Positions 35,441 to 43,580 of a stretch of 64,000 bases of DNA are shown in pieces (the first letter of the stretch is position 1; every line of letters begins with the position of its first letter). Below the pieces are notes generated by a model. The model was not told the DNA's origin and searched no databases. It saw only the letters and a list, made by a program, of their open reading frames with translations. The position numbers and the translations under genes were made by a program. The stretch comes from an uncultured Lachnospiraceae bacterium (GTDB lineage: Bacteria > Bacillota > Clostridia > Lachnospirales > Lachnospiraceae), in the NCBI GenBank assembly GCA_910585825.1, contig CAJUEY010000006.1, positions 31,593-95,592 on the forward strand, read 5' to 3'.

Positions 35441-36945
35441 TGAAAAATATAAAACAGGAAGGCTCTGTTACAGCTCCTCTTTGTATGATGGTTTTGGTCA
35501 TAGCGGCATTGTTGTTTACACTTGTGGAAAGCGCTCGTTATTACGGGTTAAAATCCAATGCCGAAAAAGGAGGAAAACTGGCGGCAGAATCGTTATTTGC
35601 AGGATATCAGCCTTTTCTGCTGGAAGAATACGGGATGTTTTTTCTGGATGGAAACTTCGGCGGCAGCAATTTTCAAATGGAAGGTGCAGAAGATGAGATA
35701 AGAGCGTTTTTATGTGAAAACTTTATTACAGGAAAAGAACAAGACGGTATTGATTTGTATCGTATGCAGGCGGTGGATGCAGAGGTGACCGGATATATGC
35801 TGGCGACAGATGCAAAAGGCAAAGTTTTTGAGATGAAGGCCGCGAAGGCAATGAAACAGAAACTGGGAGAACAGGCGGCAAAAAAGATTTTGGAAGAAAT
35901 TTCCGGAGTGAAAAAGCAGACAGAAAATACCGAAAACCCAGAGGAGGCAATTGCCGGAGCAGATGCCGCATTAAAGGAAATTGCAGCTGCGGAGGAAGAG
36001 AAAAAAGAAAGCGCAGATCAAAAAGAAAAAGAGCAGGGAATGGATGAAACAGAGGCTTTAAAGCTTCGAACAGCAGAAAATCCTTTGGAAATTGTAAAAA
36101 AACTGCAAAAAGAAGGCATTCTGGCGCTGGTTGTTCCATCGGGAAATTCTGTATCTGAAAAACGGTGTAATACGAAGGATAGCCTTTTAAAACGAAACTG
36201 CCGGAAAGGAACCTGGGAATGCAGAGAAAATTCGGGCTGGTATGAGCGGATTTTGATGCAGGAATTTTTAAAGCCGCTGTCTGGCAATGCAGTTGCGCCT
36301 CAGGAAAATGGGAGTTTATCTTATGGAACAGAATATTTGATTTGCGGAAAGGAAGGCGATAGAGAGAACTTAAAGGGAGTCGTAAAAAAGATACTGCTAT
36401 TGCGGGAAATTTTAAATTACGTGTATCTGCAGACAGATGAAAGCAGAAAAGCCGAGGCGCGTACGGTGGCCTCGGCAATCGCAGGAGCGTTGGTCAGTCC
36501 GGAATTGATCAGCATTATAGAGCAGGGGGTTTTGGCTGCATGGAGCTATGTGGAAAGTATTTGTGATGTAAAAGCATTGCTTTCCGGCGGAAAAATACCG
36601 ATAATTAAAACCTCCGACAGCTGGCATACGCAGCTTTCTAATTTAAGCAGTGCAATAGAAAACGATTATACAGGGGAGGCAAAGGGAGTCTCCTATGAAA
36701 ATTATCTGGATATTCTGTTATACGAAAAAACAGTAAAGCAAATTGCCTACCGCAGCATGGATCTCATGGAATGGCGGTTAAAAGAACAGCCGAATGGAGA
36801 AAACTGCCGTATGGATCATATGGTGACAGGCATTCGGTTTACGGCGGAATATGATACAGAAACGTTGTTTTTTGACATATTTGGAAAAGATACGGTAGGA
36901 GGATACCGTTTTACAGAAAAAGAGGAGTATATATATGGACCATGA
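35440..36945 (+). CDS. DUF5702-type Tad-locus protein
   Basis: A 501-residue protein with an N-terminal pilin-like segment (EGSVTAPLCMMVLVIAALLFTLVESARYYG), followed by a long exported region with helical and low-complexity parts (residues about 150-210 rich in Glu, Lys, Ala). DUF5702 proteins are regular members of clostridial Tad loci and may act as minor pilin or tip-like components. Its ATG overlaps the pilin stop and its stop overlaps the next gene by 11 bases, so it is translationally coupled. No enzymatic motif seen. Confidence 0.85.
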   Translation: MKNIKQEGSVTAPLCMMVLVIAALLFTLVESARYYGLKSNAEKGGKLAAESLFAGYQPFLLEEYGMFFLDGNFGGSNFQMEGAEDEIRAFLCENFITGKEQDGIDLYRMQAVDAEVTGYMLATDAKGKVFEMKAAKAMKQKLGEQAAKKILEEISGVKKQTENTENPEEAIAGADAALKEIAAAEEEKKESADQKEKEQGMDETEALKLRTAENPLEIVKKLQKEGILALVVPSGNSVSEKRCNTKDSLLKRNCRKGTWECRENSGWYERILMQEFLKPLSGNAVAPQENGSLSYGTEYLICGKEGDRENLKGVVKKILLLREILNYVYLQTDESRKAEARTVASAIAGALVSPELISIIEQGVLAAWSYVESICDVKALLSGGKIPIIKTSDSWHTQLSNLSSAIENDYTGEAKGVSYENYLDILLYEKTVKQIAYRSMDLMEWRLKEQPNGENCRMDHMVTGIRFTAEYDTETLFFDIFGKDTVGGYRFTEKEEYIYGP

Positions 36946-37804
36946 GAAAATGCGGATACAAGGGGGCGTCTCTGTGATACAAAATAAAATCTCTCTACCT
37001 GTAAAGAAAAAGAACCAGATTATTTCAAAAGAAATACAAAAAGAGACGCTCCCTTGTATCCGTATGGAAGGTTCTTATATGGCAGAACTGGCAGTGGCAA
37101 TTCCCTTTTTTGTAGGATTTTTGATGATAATTCTGTTCTTTTTCCAGATATTAACTGTGGAACAGGAAGTGGAGAACGCTCTGTTTTCCACCGGAAGAGA
37201 ACTGGCCGTTGTGTTCTGTGAAAAGCAGGAGGATACTGCAGGAGAAAGGCTGACAGCAAAAGCGTTGTTTCTTAAAAATCTTGCGAAGAATTCTGCCGCC
37301 GAGGAATTTGTCACAGGCGGAAGAATGGGAATTTCTCTGTCAGAATCTGACTTTTCGGGAAACTACGTTCGCTTGAAGGCAAATTATAAGATTTGCTTTC
37401 CCATTGGATTGTTTGGAAAAAAAGAACTGCGTATAACACAAAAAGTCATGTGCAGAAAGTGGACAGGCAGGAATGATTCAGATCCAAAGGAGGAGATTGT
37501 ATACGTCGCAAAAAACGGCTCCGTTTATCACAGGAGCCGGGAATGCACCTATTTAAAGCCTTCCGTGGAAAGCGTAAATAAAAATGCGGTGGGCGGGTTG
37601 AGAAATGCAGACGGCGGAAAATATTATTCCTGTGGAGCGTGTATAAAAGGAAATATGACAAATACTATGGTGGTATATATTACAAAATATGGAAACCGCT
37701 ACCATGGGAGAAGAGACTGCAAAAGGATCAAACGCACGGTGTTTGCCGTTCGTTTGTCGGAAACAGAGGGCAAAAATGCCTGCAGTAAGTGCGGAAAGGA
37801 GTAG
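36935..37804 (+). CDS. TadE-like pseudopilin with twin Cys-containing C-terminal repeats
   Basis: A 289-residue protein. A basic 43-residue leader precedes MEGSYMAELAVAIPFFVGFL, the TadE-type cleavage and membrane region. The C-terminal 100 residues contain two similar repeats, YVAKNGSVYHRSRECTYLK...YYSCGACIKG and YITKYGNRYHGRRDCKRIK...ACSKCGKE; each has one Cys after Y-H and a C-x2-C pair, suggesting metal binding. AGAGGAG before ATG 36935 supports translation of the leader. A 21-bp inverted repeat (36953-36973 and 37042-37062) lies in this leader (see findings). Confidence 0.82.
   Translation: MDHEKMRIQGGVSVIQNKISLPVKKKNQIISKEIQKETLPCIRMEGSYMAELAVAIPFFVGFLMIILFFFQILTVEQEVENALFSTGRELAVVFCEKQEDTAGERLTAKALFLKNLAKNSAAEEFVTGGRMGISLSESDFSGNYVRLKANYKICFPIGLFGKKELRITQKVMCRKWTGRNDSDPKEEIVYVAKNGSVYHRSRECTYLKPSVESVNKNAVGGLRNADGGKYYSCGACIKGNMTNTMVVYITKYGNRYHGRRDCKRIKRTVFAVRLSETEGKNACSKCGKE
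36953..37062. repeat. 21-bp inverted repeat within the TadE-like gene
   Basis: Left arm 36953-36973 and right arm 37042-37062 pair over 21 bp with a single G-T pair, enclosing 68 bases. Both arms are coding, between the start codon and the pilin-like helix. The arms carry the codons for RIQGGVS and ETLPCIR. The stem is stronger than those of the window's terminators but has no T run. It could be an mRNA hairpin or the ends of a small invertible segment. Confidence 0.9.
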
Positions 37805-37807
37805 TTT

Positions 37808-38236
37808 ATGATACAGTCATGTATTTTGCTGGGTACGCTGGGCGTGCACAGTTTAGAAGATATCAGAGAGAAAAAAATAACGGTAAACATTACATTGTTT
37901 TCCGGGATTATAGGAATTGTTATGCATCTGCTTTTTCAGAACCAAAGTATTTATGAAATGTTGGCTGGAATGCTGCCGGGGGTGGGGATTCTTCTTCTCA
38001 GCCGTTTGACCAAAGGAAAAATCGGAATGGGAGACGGCATTGTGTTTATGCTGACGGGATTGTATCTTGGATTTGGCAAAAATATGATGCTGATGTTTCT
38101 TTCTTTTGTACTGGCAGGAAATTTGGGACTGTTTCTGCTGATAAAAGGAGGAGGCAGAGGAGATGAAAAAATGCCGTTGATCCCTTTTTTGTTTCTGGGA
38201 TATAGTCTGATGATCATAAGCGGGATACAGATATGA
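37808..38236 (+). CDS. A24-family prepilin peptidase, second copy
   Basis: A 142-residue polytopic protein with the two Asp motifs LEDIREKKI and GMGDGIVFM and hydrophobic segments between. The domain is shorter than the first copy in the same operon and its first motif differs (D-I-R-E-K-K-I in place of D-V-E-A-G-K-I). Two A24 peptidases in one Tad operon could divide work between the Flp pilin and the TadE-like pseudopilins. It starts 3 bases after the TadE-like gene and its stop overlaps the next one. Confidence 0.82.
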   Translation: MIQSCILLGTLGVHSLEDIREKKITVNITLFSGIIGIVMHLLFQNQSIYEMLAGMLPGVGILLLSRLTKGKIGMGDGIVFMLTGLYLGFGKNMMLMFLSFVLAGNLGLFLLIKGGGRGDEKMPLIPFLFLGYSLMIISGIQI

Positions 38237-38442
38237 AAAAAAGCGAAGGTTCTTACACGGTGGAATTGGCTCTGCTCTTGCCGGTGCTCCTGCTGTCTCT
38301 CTTTGCTCCGGTATATATGGGATATGATATGTATATGCAGACAAAAGAAGCGTCGGTTTTTGTCTGGGAAGAAACAGAACGGGCAGAAGAGCGGGTACTG
38401 AAAATAAAATTTGCAAAAGAGGTTTTGGAGGAATGGAAATGA
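38233..38442 (+). CDS. Small TadE-like pseudopilin
   Basis: 69 residues with MKKSEGSYTVELALLLPVLLLSLFAPVYMGYDMYMQ, the standard TadE N-terminus (G-S-x-T-V-E-x-A, then a hydrophobic helix). It is shorter than most TadE-like proteins and lacks a globular tail. ATG 38233 overlaps the peptidase stop by four bases, and the 3' end overlaps the FHA gene start. A likely substrate of the adjacent peptidase. Confidence 0.85.
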   Translation: MKKSEGSYTVELALLLPVLLLSLFAPVYMGYDMYMQTKEASVFVWEETERAEERVLKIKFAKEVLEEWK

Positions 38443-39533
38443 CAGAATACAGACGATGTCAGGGAAAAAGCTATATGATCATAAGCAGTGATGGCCAGGG
38501 TGCAGGATATGAGTATCCAATGATAACTGAAAATAAAATCCCCGGATTGCTGTCTTGCCAACTCAGCAATGAAAATGAGAAATTGCAGTTTTGGTATGAG
38601 ATCAGCGGTAGACAGACATTAAAAGACTGGATTGAAATCAAAAAGCCGGGTAGTGAGCTTTTAAGAAAGCTGCTGCTGGCTCTGGCGAAAACAATAGAAA
38701 AGGCCGGAGAATATCTGTTGTGTGAAACGGGAATTTCTCTGGAGCCGGAGCAGATTTTTATAGATGGGAAAGCAGAGGAGATTTTCTTTTGTTATCTGCC
38801 CTGTCAGAAAAGAGATCCAGAAGAGGGAATGAAGCGTTTTATGGAATACTATATTTCTCACATGGAGCATGGAGACAGGGAAAATGCAGGGAAATGCTAT
38901 GATGTGTATGAAAGATGTCAGCAGGGGCATGCCGCGCCGGATGAATTGCTGCAGATCCTTTTTGAGGAAAAGGAGATGCCTGCATCGCTGCCGGTAGAAG
39001 AAACAAAAGAGCCGGCGGTAAAAAAGAAAGTACATAAATCCGGCATGCGGTGGGAAATATCGGAGGTTTCGTCAAATCTTAAACAGCAGAAGCGTTTTTG
39101 GAAAGAAGGAATATGGAACCGGAAAATATCGCCTTTTCCAAAGAAAAAAATTTCAAAAGAGCCTTATGTCTTTGAACCGGAGGAATATCCGGAAACAGAT
39201 TCCAATTTCACTGTACTTCTGGGAAGCGAGACAAAAGAGATTTTAGGCGAGCTGAAATACGAAGGAGAAGGAAGTGAAACAAATATGAAGATTACATCGC
39301 CTGTTTTTGTAATCGGTAGTCAGAAGGGAGAGGCAGACGGCGTGATTTCAGCAGATACGGTTAGCCGGATTCATGCGAAGGTTACAAAAGAGGGGGAAGA
39401 CTATTATCTGGAGGATATGAATTCCACCAATGGAACATACCGCAATGGGGAACTATTGGTGTATAAAGAAAAAGTAAAACTAGAAAAAAATGACAGAATT
39501 GTGTTTGCCAGGGAGCAGTATCGTTTTGTATAA
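38439..39533 (+). CDS. DUF6382 and FHA-domain protein of the Tad locus
   Basis: A 364-residue cytosolic protein. Residues 1-180 are a DUF6382-like domain (MIISSDGQGAGYEYPMI, LSCQLSNENEKLQFWYEISGRQTLKDWIE). A basic linker follows, then a C-terminal FHA domain with GVISADTVSRIHAKV, DMNSTNGTYRNGELL (the S-R-I-H and N-S-T-N-G-T motifs that bind phosphothreonine). The start at 38439 is preferred because GGAGGA is six bases before it. It suggests Ser/Thr phosphorylation control of the pilus, but no matching kinase gene is in the window. Confidence 0.87.
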   Translation: MTEYRRCQGKSYMIISSDGQGAGYEYPMITENKIPGLLSCQLSNENEKLQFWYEISGRQTLKDWIEIKKPGSELLRKLLLALAKTIEKAGEYLLCETGISLEPEQIFIDGKAEEIFFCYLPCQKRDPEEGMKRFMEYYISHMEHGDRENAGKCYDVYERCQQGHAAPDELLQILFEEKEMPASLPVEETKEPAVKKKVHKSGMRWEISEVSSNLKQQKRFWKEGIWNRKISPFPKKKISKEPYVFEPEEYPETDSNFTVLLGSETKEILGELKYEGEGSETNMKITSPVFVIGSQKGEADGVISADTVSRIHAKVTKEGEDYYLEDMNSTNGTYRNGELLVYKEKVKLEKNDRIVFAREQYRFV

Positions 39534-39538
39534 ATGAC

Positions 39539-39566
39539 TTGAAAAAAACGGAGTATGCCTTATAAT
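39539..39566 (+). promoter_or_regulatory. Promoter of the rhomboid gene
   Basis: TTGAAA at 39539-39544, a 16-base spacer, and TATAAT at 39561-39566. The -10 box overlaps an ATG at 39565, which argues that translation starts downstream at 39592. Confidence 0.65.
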
Positions 39567-39591
39567 GAAAAACAAAAACAGGAGTTATTTC

Positions 39592-40224
39592 ATGAAGGGT
39601 AAATTTCAGGAAGAAGTACCGGTTATTACTGTAATTTTGGTTATATTAAATATAGGAATCTGGCTGTTTATGGAAATAACGGGAGATACACAGGATGTCT
39701 GGTATATGTTGGAACACGGAGCATCCTATGCACCGGCTATTGTGGAAGCCGGAGAGAGCTGGAGGATTTTCACTTCCATGTTTCTCCATTTCGGAGCAGA
39801 TCATCTGATCAATAACATGCTGATTCTGGGACTAATGGGATTCCGGCTGGAACATACATTGGGCAGCGTCCGTTTTGCCCTATTGTATCTGGGAGCCGGT
39901 TTGTGCGGCAATCTCTTGTCTTTGTACCAGGAATGGATGACAGGAGATTTTGCCGTATCTGCAGGAGCATCGGGAGCTGTGTTCGGCGTAGTCGGCGGAC
40001 TGATCGCTTGGGCAGTCTTTCACAAAGGAAAAGTAGAGGGCCTGACTACAAAAGGATTGTTTGGAATGGCGGCGCTTAGTCTGTACTATGGATTTTCTAC
40101 AGCGGGTGTGGACAACTGGGGACATATCGGCGGTATATCAGGAGGTTTTCTGTTGGGCGGTATTTTTGCGATCTGTTCAAAAGTCGTTGATTTTAAGAAA
40201 AGAAAACAATATACTATAAAGTAG
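39592..40224 (+). CDS. Rhomboid family intramembrane serine protease
   Basis: A 210-residue polytopic protein with about six spans. The catalytic serine lies in VSAGASGAVFGVVGGLIAW and the His in DNWGHIGGISGGFLLGG. The LHFGADHLINNMLILGLMGFRLEH block is also typical. ATG 39592 has AGGAG seven bases upstream, and the promoter -10 overlaps an alternative ATG at 39565. It follows the Tad operon but has its own promoter, so it need not act on pili. Confidence 0.92.
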   Translation: MKGKFQEEVPVITVILVILNIGIWLFMEITGDTQDVWYMLEHGASYAPAIVEAGESWRIFTSMFLHFGADHLINNMLILGLMGFRLEHTLGSVRFALLYLGAGLCGNLLSLYQEWMTGDFAVSAGASGAVFGVVGGLIAWAVFHKGKVEGLTTKGLFGMAALSLYYGFSTAGVDNWGHIGGISGGFLLGGIFAICSKVVDFKKRKQYTIK

Positions 40225-40258
40225 GTATTAACACGGATTTTTTAAAATGGAGGACAAA

Positions 40259-41257
40259 ATGAAAATCAATATATATTATGGTGGAAGAGGATTGTTGGAC
40301 GATCCGACCTTGTATGTACTGGGCAAAATGGAAGATGTTTTAAAAGAACTGCGGGTTACGGTAGAGCGTTATAATATATATGAGCACAAAAGCGAAATCT
40401 ATACGCTGCCTCATACGTTCAAGGAGGCAGACGGGATCATTCTGGCTACTACGGTAGAATGGCTGGGCATCGGCGGCTATATGCAGCAGTTTCTGGATGC
40501 CTGCTGGCTGTACGGAGATAAAGAACTGATCAGTTCCCTTTATATGCAGCCGATCGTTATGTCTACGACTTATGGGGAGAGAGAAGGCGTCGTTACATTA
40601 GAGAATGCATGGGTAATACTGGGTGGACAACCTTGCAGCGGTCTTTGCGGATATGTAGAGGATCTGGTAAATTTTGAGATGAATCAGGAATACACGCTGA
40701 TCATTGAGAAGAAAGCAGAAGACCTCTATCGTTCCATTTCCCAGAAGATGAAAGTGCTTCCCAGCAGCAACCAGGCAATTAAACAGACAGTACTTAGAAC
40801 CCAGTCTATGGATCTGACGCCCCAGGAGAGCGAGCAGTTATCGAAATATGTATCGGATGATTCTTATGTAAAAAAACAAAAAGAAGACATTGAAGAGCTG
40901 GCGTCTATGTTTAAAGATATTCTGGGGAAGAGTAGTGAAGAAGAAGACAAAATGTACATCAAAGAATTTGAAAGCCATTTTATGCCGGAAATTGGTTTTA
41001 GAGCTTCTTATCTGTTTATGATAGAAGGAAAGAAGCAGCCGCTGTGTCTGGATGTAAAGGACGATGAACTGACCTGTTCTTACGGCAATCGGGAAAATAT
41101 CGATGTATACGCTAAATTGAACGCAGATGTAATGAGCAGCATCGTAAATGGAAGAATGACCTTTCAGCGGGCATTTATGACAGGCGTAATGACAGCAAAG
41201 GGTAATTTTAAAACCCTTCGCATGTTAGATACGCTGTTCAATTTTGAAGGGAATTAG
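40259..41257 (+). CDS. Flavodoxin-like/NADPH-dependent FMN reductase domain fused to an SCP2-like domain
   Basis: A 332-residue protein. Residues 1-150 are flavodoxin-like (MKINIYYGGRGLLDDPT, EADGIILATTVEWLGIGGYMQQFLDACW, MSTTYGEREGVVTLENAW). The C-terminal third has the SCP2 sterol-binding fold pattern (CLDVKDDELTCSYGNRENIDVYAKLNADVMSSIVNGRMTFQRAFMTGVMTAKGNFKTLRMLD). The combination suggests lipid-linked redox work. GGAGGA precedes ATG 40259. The physiological substrate is unknown. Confidence 0.78.
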   Translation: MKINIYYGGRGLLDDPTLYVLGKMEDVLKELRVTVERYNIYEHKSEIYTLPHTFKEADGIILATTVEWLGIGGYMQQFLDACWLYGDKELISSLYMQPIVMSTTYGEREGVVTLENAWVILGGQPCSGLCGYVEDLVNFEMNQEYTLIIEKKAEDLYRSISQKMKVLPSSNQAIKQTVLRTQSMDLTPQESEQLSKYVSDDSYVKKQKEDIEELASMFKDILGKSSEEEDKMYIKEFESHFMPEIGFRASYLFMIEGKKQPLCLDVKDDELTCSYGNRENIDVYAKLNADVMSSIVNGRMTFQRAFMTGVMTAKGNFKTLRMLDTLFNFEGN

Positions 41258-41915
41258 AGTGGTCAGAGAGAGGCGTTTGGCAGGGAAGATATATGGAAAA
41301 GGTGCAGCCGTCGCCGGGATGGGAATCTACCGTAAGATAACCTCCATGGGCCTCAATTATCTGCTTGCTGATCAAAAGTCCCAGTCCGGTACCTTCTTTT
41401 TTGGTGGTTTCAAAGGGTGAAAAAAGCTTAGGCAGATATTCCGGAGAAATACCGCCGCCAGAATCAATCAGTTCAAGCTGGATATAAGTATCTGCAAGTT
41501 TGCCGATAAGACGGATTGTTCCAATGCCGTTCATAGCCTCGTAGGAATTTTTGACCAGATTGAAAAGGGCCCGTTTGAATCTGGCATGATCTATATAAAT
41601 TTCCGGCAGAGGAGAGGTCAGAGATATTTCGCAGTGAAAATCAGCAGTATGAAAAAGCGCCAGAAAAGAATCGATCAGCGTCGGGAGAAAAGTCATAAGA
41701 GATGTTTTTTCTACAGAAAGATCATCACACAGACGGGCAGACGAGAGTTCGATCAGCATATGTTTCAGAGAGGAAAGTTCCTGAATAGAATCGTTCCAAT
41801 AGGGAAATTCGCGGATTTCAGGATGTGTTTTTTCTACCAGCTGCAAAGAGCTGCTGATAAACGTAATATTGTTTTTGATTTCATGAAAGATTTTTTCATA
41901 ATCTTCGTTTGACAT
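41238..41915 (-). CDS. Cytosolic sensor histidine kinase (NtrB-like core)
   Basis: A 225-residue protein with a phosphoacceptor His in FHEIKNNITFISSSLQLVE and a HATPase domain: ALFNLVKNSYEAMNG as N box, IDSGGGISPEYLPKLFSPFETTKKEGTGLGLLISKQIIEAHGG as G/F boxes. The start is CAT at 41913-41915 (minus ATG), with GGGAGGAA upstream. It has no membrane span and no adjacent response regulator, so it is an orphan kinase. It converges with the flavodoxin/SCP2 gene; its stop overlaps that gene's last codons. Confidence 0.88.
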   Translation of the reverse strand: MSNEDYEKIFHEIKNNITFISSSLQLVEKTHPEIREFPYWNDSIQELSSLKHMLIELSSARLCDDLSVEKTSLMTFLPTLIDSFLALFHTADFHCEISLTSPLPEIYIDHARFKRALFNLVKNSYEAMNGIGTIRLIGKLADTYIQLELIDSGGGISPEYLPKLFSPFETTKKEGTGLGLLISKQIIEAHGGYLTVDSHPGDGCTFSIYLPCQTPLSDHSNSLQN

Positions 41916-41970
41916 AACAATTCCTCCCATCATCTGTATGAGGTCAATTACCCCATAGCAAGCCAGACTC

Positions 41971-41999
41971 AGTGTAGCATGATTGAAATAGGGGTTCAA
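41971..41999 (-). promoter_or_regulatory. Promoter of the orphan histidine kinase
   Basis: Read on the minus strand: TTGAAC at 41999-41994, a 17-base spacer, and TACACT at 41976-41971. It is divergent from and overlaps the plus-strand promoter at 41983-42012. Confidence 0.6.
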
Positions 42000-42012
42000 C
42001 AGGGAATATAGT
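41983..42012 (+). promoter_or_regulatory. Promoter of the HIT gene
   Basis: TTGAAA at 41983-41988, an 18-base spacer, and TATAGT at 42007-42012, 29 bases before the HIT start. It overlaps the divergent promoter of the kinase. Confidence 0.55.
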
Positions 42013-42040
42013 ACAAAATTCGACAGAAAGGAAAATAAAA

Positions 42041-42457
42041 ATGAAAAAAGAAGATTGTATTTTTTGCAAATTATCATCAGGAGAAATTCCTTCTAACACA
42101 ATTTATGAGGATGAGATGTTTCGAGTGATTTTAGACGCTGCACCGGCATCAAAAGGACATGCCCTCATTCTTCCAAAAGAACATTATGCCAACTTGTATG
42201 AGATTGATGCTGAGACAGCCGGGGAGGCGATGAAGCTTGCGAAAAAGCTGGCAGGGCATATGACCGATGTACTGCAGTGTGATGGATTTAATCTGGTACA
42301 GAACAACGGAGAAGTTGCGGGACAGACGGTATTTCACTTTCATCTGCATCTGATCCCGAGGTACAGGAATATGAAGAATTCGGATATCTTAACATGGAGC
42401 CATGAGACATTTACAGAAGAGGAAATGAAAGAGATCTGTCAGTCGTTATCTCAGTAG
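42041..42457 (+). CDS. HIT family (histidine triad) nucleotide-binding protein
   Basis: A 138-residue protein of the HINT type with FCKLSSGEIPSNTIYEDE at the N-terminus (Cys pair C-x2-C, used for zinc in many HIT proteins) and the triad motif HFHLHLIPR. It probably hydrolyses nucleoside phosphoramidates or related adenosine conjugates. AAAGGAAAATAAAA precedes the ATG at 42041. It converges with murG. Confidence 0.95.
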   Translation: MKKEDCIFCKLSSGEIPSNTIYEDEMFRVILDAAPASKGHALILPKEHYANLYEIDAETAGEAMKLAKKLAGHMTDVLQCDGFNLVQNNGEVAGQTVFHFHLHLIPRYRNMKNSDILTWSHETFTEEEMKEICQSLSQ

Positions 42458-42461
42458 AAAT

Positions 42462-42497
42462 AAGGAGCTGCGTTTAGGACGCAAGCTCCTTTTCGAT
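42462..42497. terminator. Shared terminator between HIT and murG
   Basis: An imperfect stem, AAGGAGC-x-GCGT pairing with ACGC-x-GCTCCTT, at about 42463-42493. TTTT follows on the plus strand. The murG stop codon lies within the hairpin (42474-42476), so the same DNA ends both convergent genes. Confidence 0.75.
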
Positions 42498-43541
42498 TAG
42501 CTGAAAAATTGTTTGAATGGAATCAAGCTGACCGCTTTTGGACATAGCGGCAATATAGAGGTCTTTTTGTTCAAATACATTAGAGATCGCTGTCTGCAGC
42601 GTGTCTGCTGTCAAATCTTCTTCTTTGATTACATAGGAAAATCCCTGCTTTTGAAAGGAATTTGCATTTAAAATCTGGTCGCCTCTGCTGGCAGCTGCAG
42701 AAAGCGGAATTAAGATATTTGGTTTGTGCAGCGCTAACAGCTCACAGATTGCATTGGCTCCCGCACGGGAAATTACAACATCTGCCAGAGCGAACATATC
42801 TTTTAACTGTGTACTGATATATTCATATTGTGCATAACCGGCAGTGCCTGCGTGGCCGGCATCTACATTTCCTTTGCCGCAGAGATGTATGATCTGATAT
42901 TTTTGCAAAAGAACAGAGAGCTGTGAACGAATTGCATCGTTGATCACCTTGGAACCGGTGCTTCCTCCGATTACTAAAAGGACTGGTTTTTCAGAAGTAA
43001 AATGGCAATAGGAGCGGGCGCTTTCGGCATCTCCGGATAAAAGTTCCTGTCGTATTGGGGAACCGGTTAAAACAGCCTTTTCTTTGGGAAGATATTTTAA
43101 GGTTTCCGGAAAATTGCAGCAGACCTTTCTGGCAGCGGGAATGGCGATTTTGTTGGCAAGGCCTGGTGTAATATCGGATTCGTGTATGATAACAGGAATT
43201 CTACAGAATCTTGCCGCCAGTACTACCGGTACGGAAACAAAGCCGCCTTTGGAAAAGACAATATCCGGTTTCAGCTTATGTAACAGCCGGATTGCCTGCC
43301 CCAGTCCTTTGATTACTTTAAAGGGATCGGAAAGATTTTTAAGATCCAGATAGCGGCGGAGCTTTCCGGAAGAAATTCCGTAGTAGGGGATGTTTGCCGC
43401 CTGGATCAAATCTTTTTCGATGCCCTGGTAGGAGCCGATGTAGCTGACCTGGTAAGAAGATTCCAAAAGCCGGGGCAGCAGTGCGATATTTGGTGTAACA
43501 TGACCGGCAGTGCCGCCGCCGGTTAAGACGATTTTTTTCAT
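42474..43541 (-). CDS. murG: UDP-GlcNAc:undecaprenyl-PP-MurNAc-pentapeptide GlcNAc transferase
   Basis: A 355-residue glycosyltransferase family 28 enzyme that makes lipid II at the cytoplasmic membrane. It has the glycine-rich GGGTAGHVTPNIAL near the N-terminus, FSKGGFVSVPVVLAA, HESDITPGLANKIA, and VIGGSTGSKVIND and ADVVISRAGANAICEL with donor-binding residues. Length and motif order are typical. It sits apart from a dcw cluster, as a single gene. A minus-strand promoter candidate lies at 43581-43607. Confidence 0.95.
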   Translation of the reverse strand: MKKIVLTGGGTAGHVTPNIALLPRLLESSYQVSYIGSYQGIEKDLIQAANIPYYGISSGKLRRYLDLKNLSDPFKVIKGLGQAIRLLHKLKPDIVFSKGGFVSVPVVLAARFCRIPVIIHESDITPGLANKIAIPAARKVCCNFPETLKYLPKEKAVLTGSPIRQELLSGDAESARSYCHFTSEKPVLLVIGGSTGSKVINDAIRSQLSVLLQKYQIIHLCGKGNVDAGHAGTAGYAQYEYISTQLKDMFALADVVISRAGANAICELLALHKPNILIPLSAAASRGDQILNANSFQKQGFSYVIKEEDLTADTLQTAISNVFEQKDLYIAAMSKSGQLDSIQTIFQLIEKELAS

Positions 43542-43580
43542 AACTAGATACCTGTGTCCTTTCTTTCTGATATTTAACTA

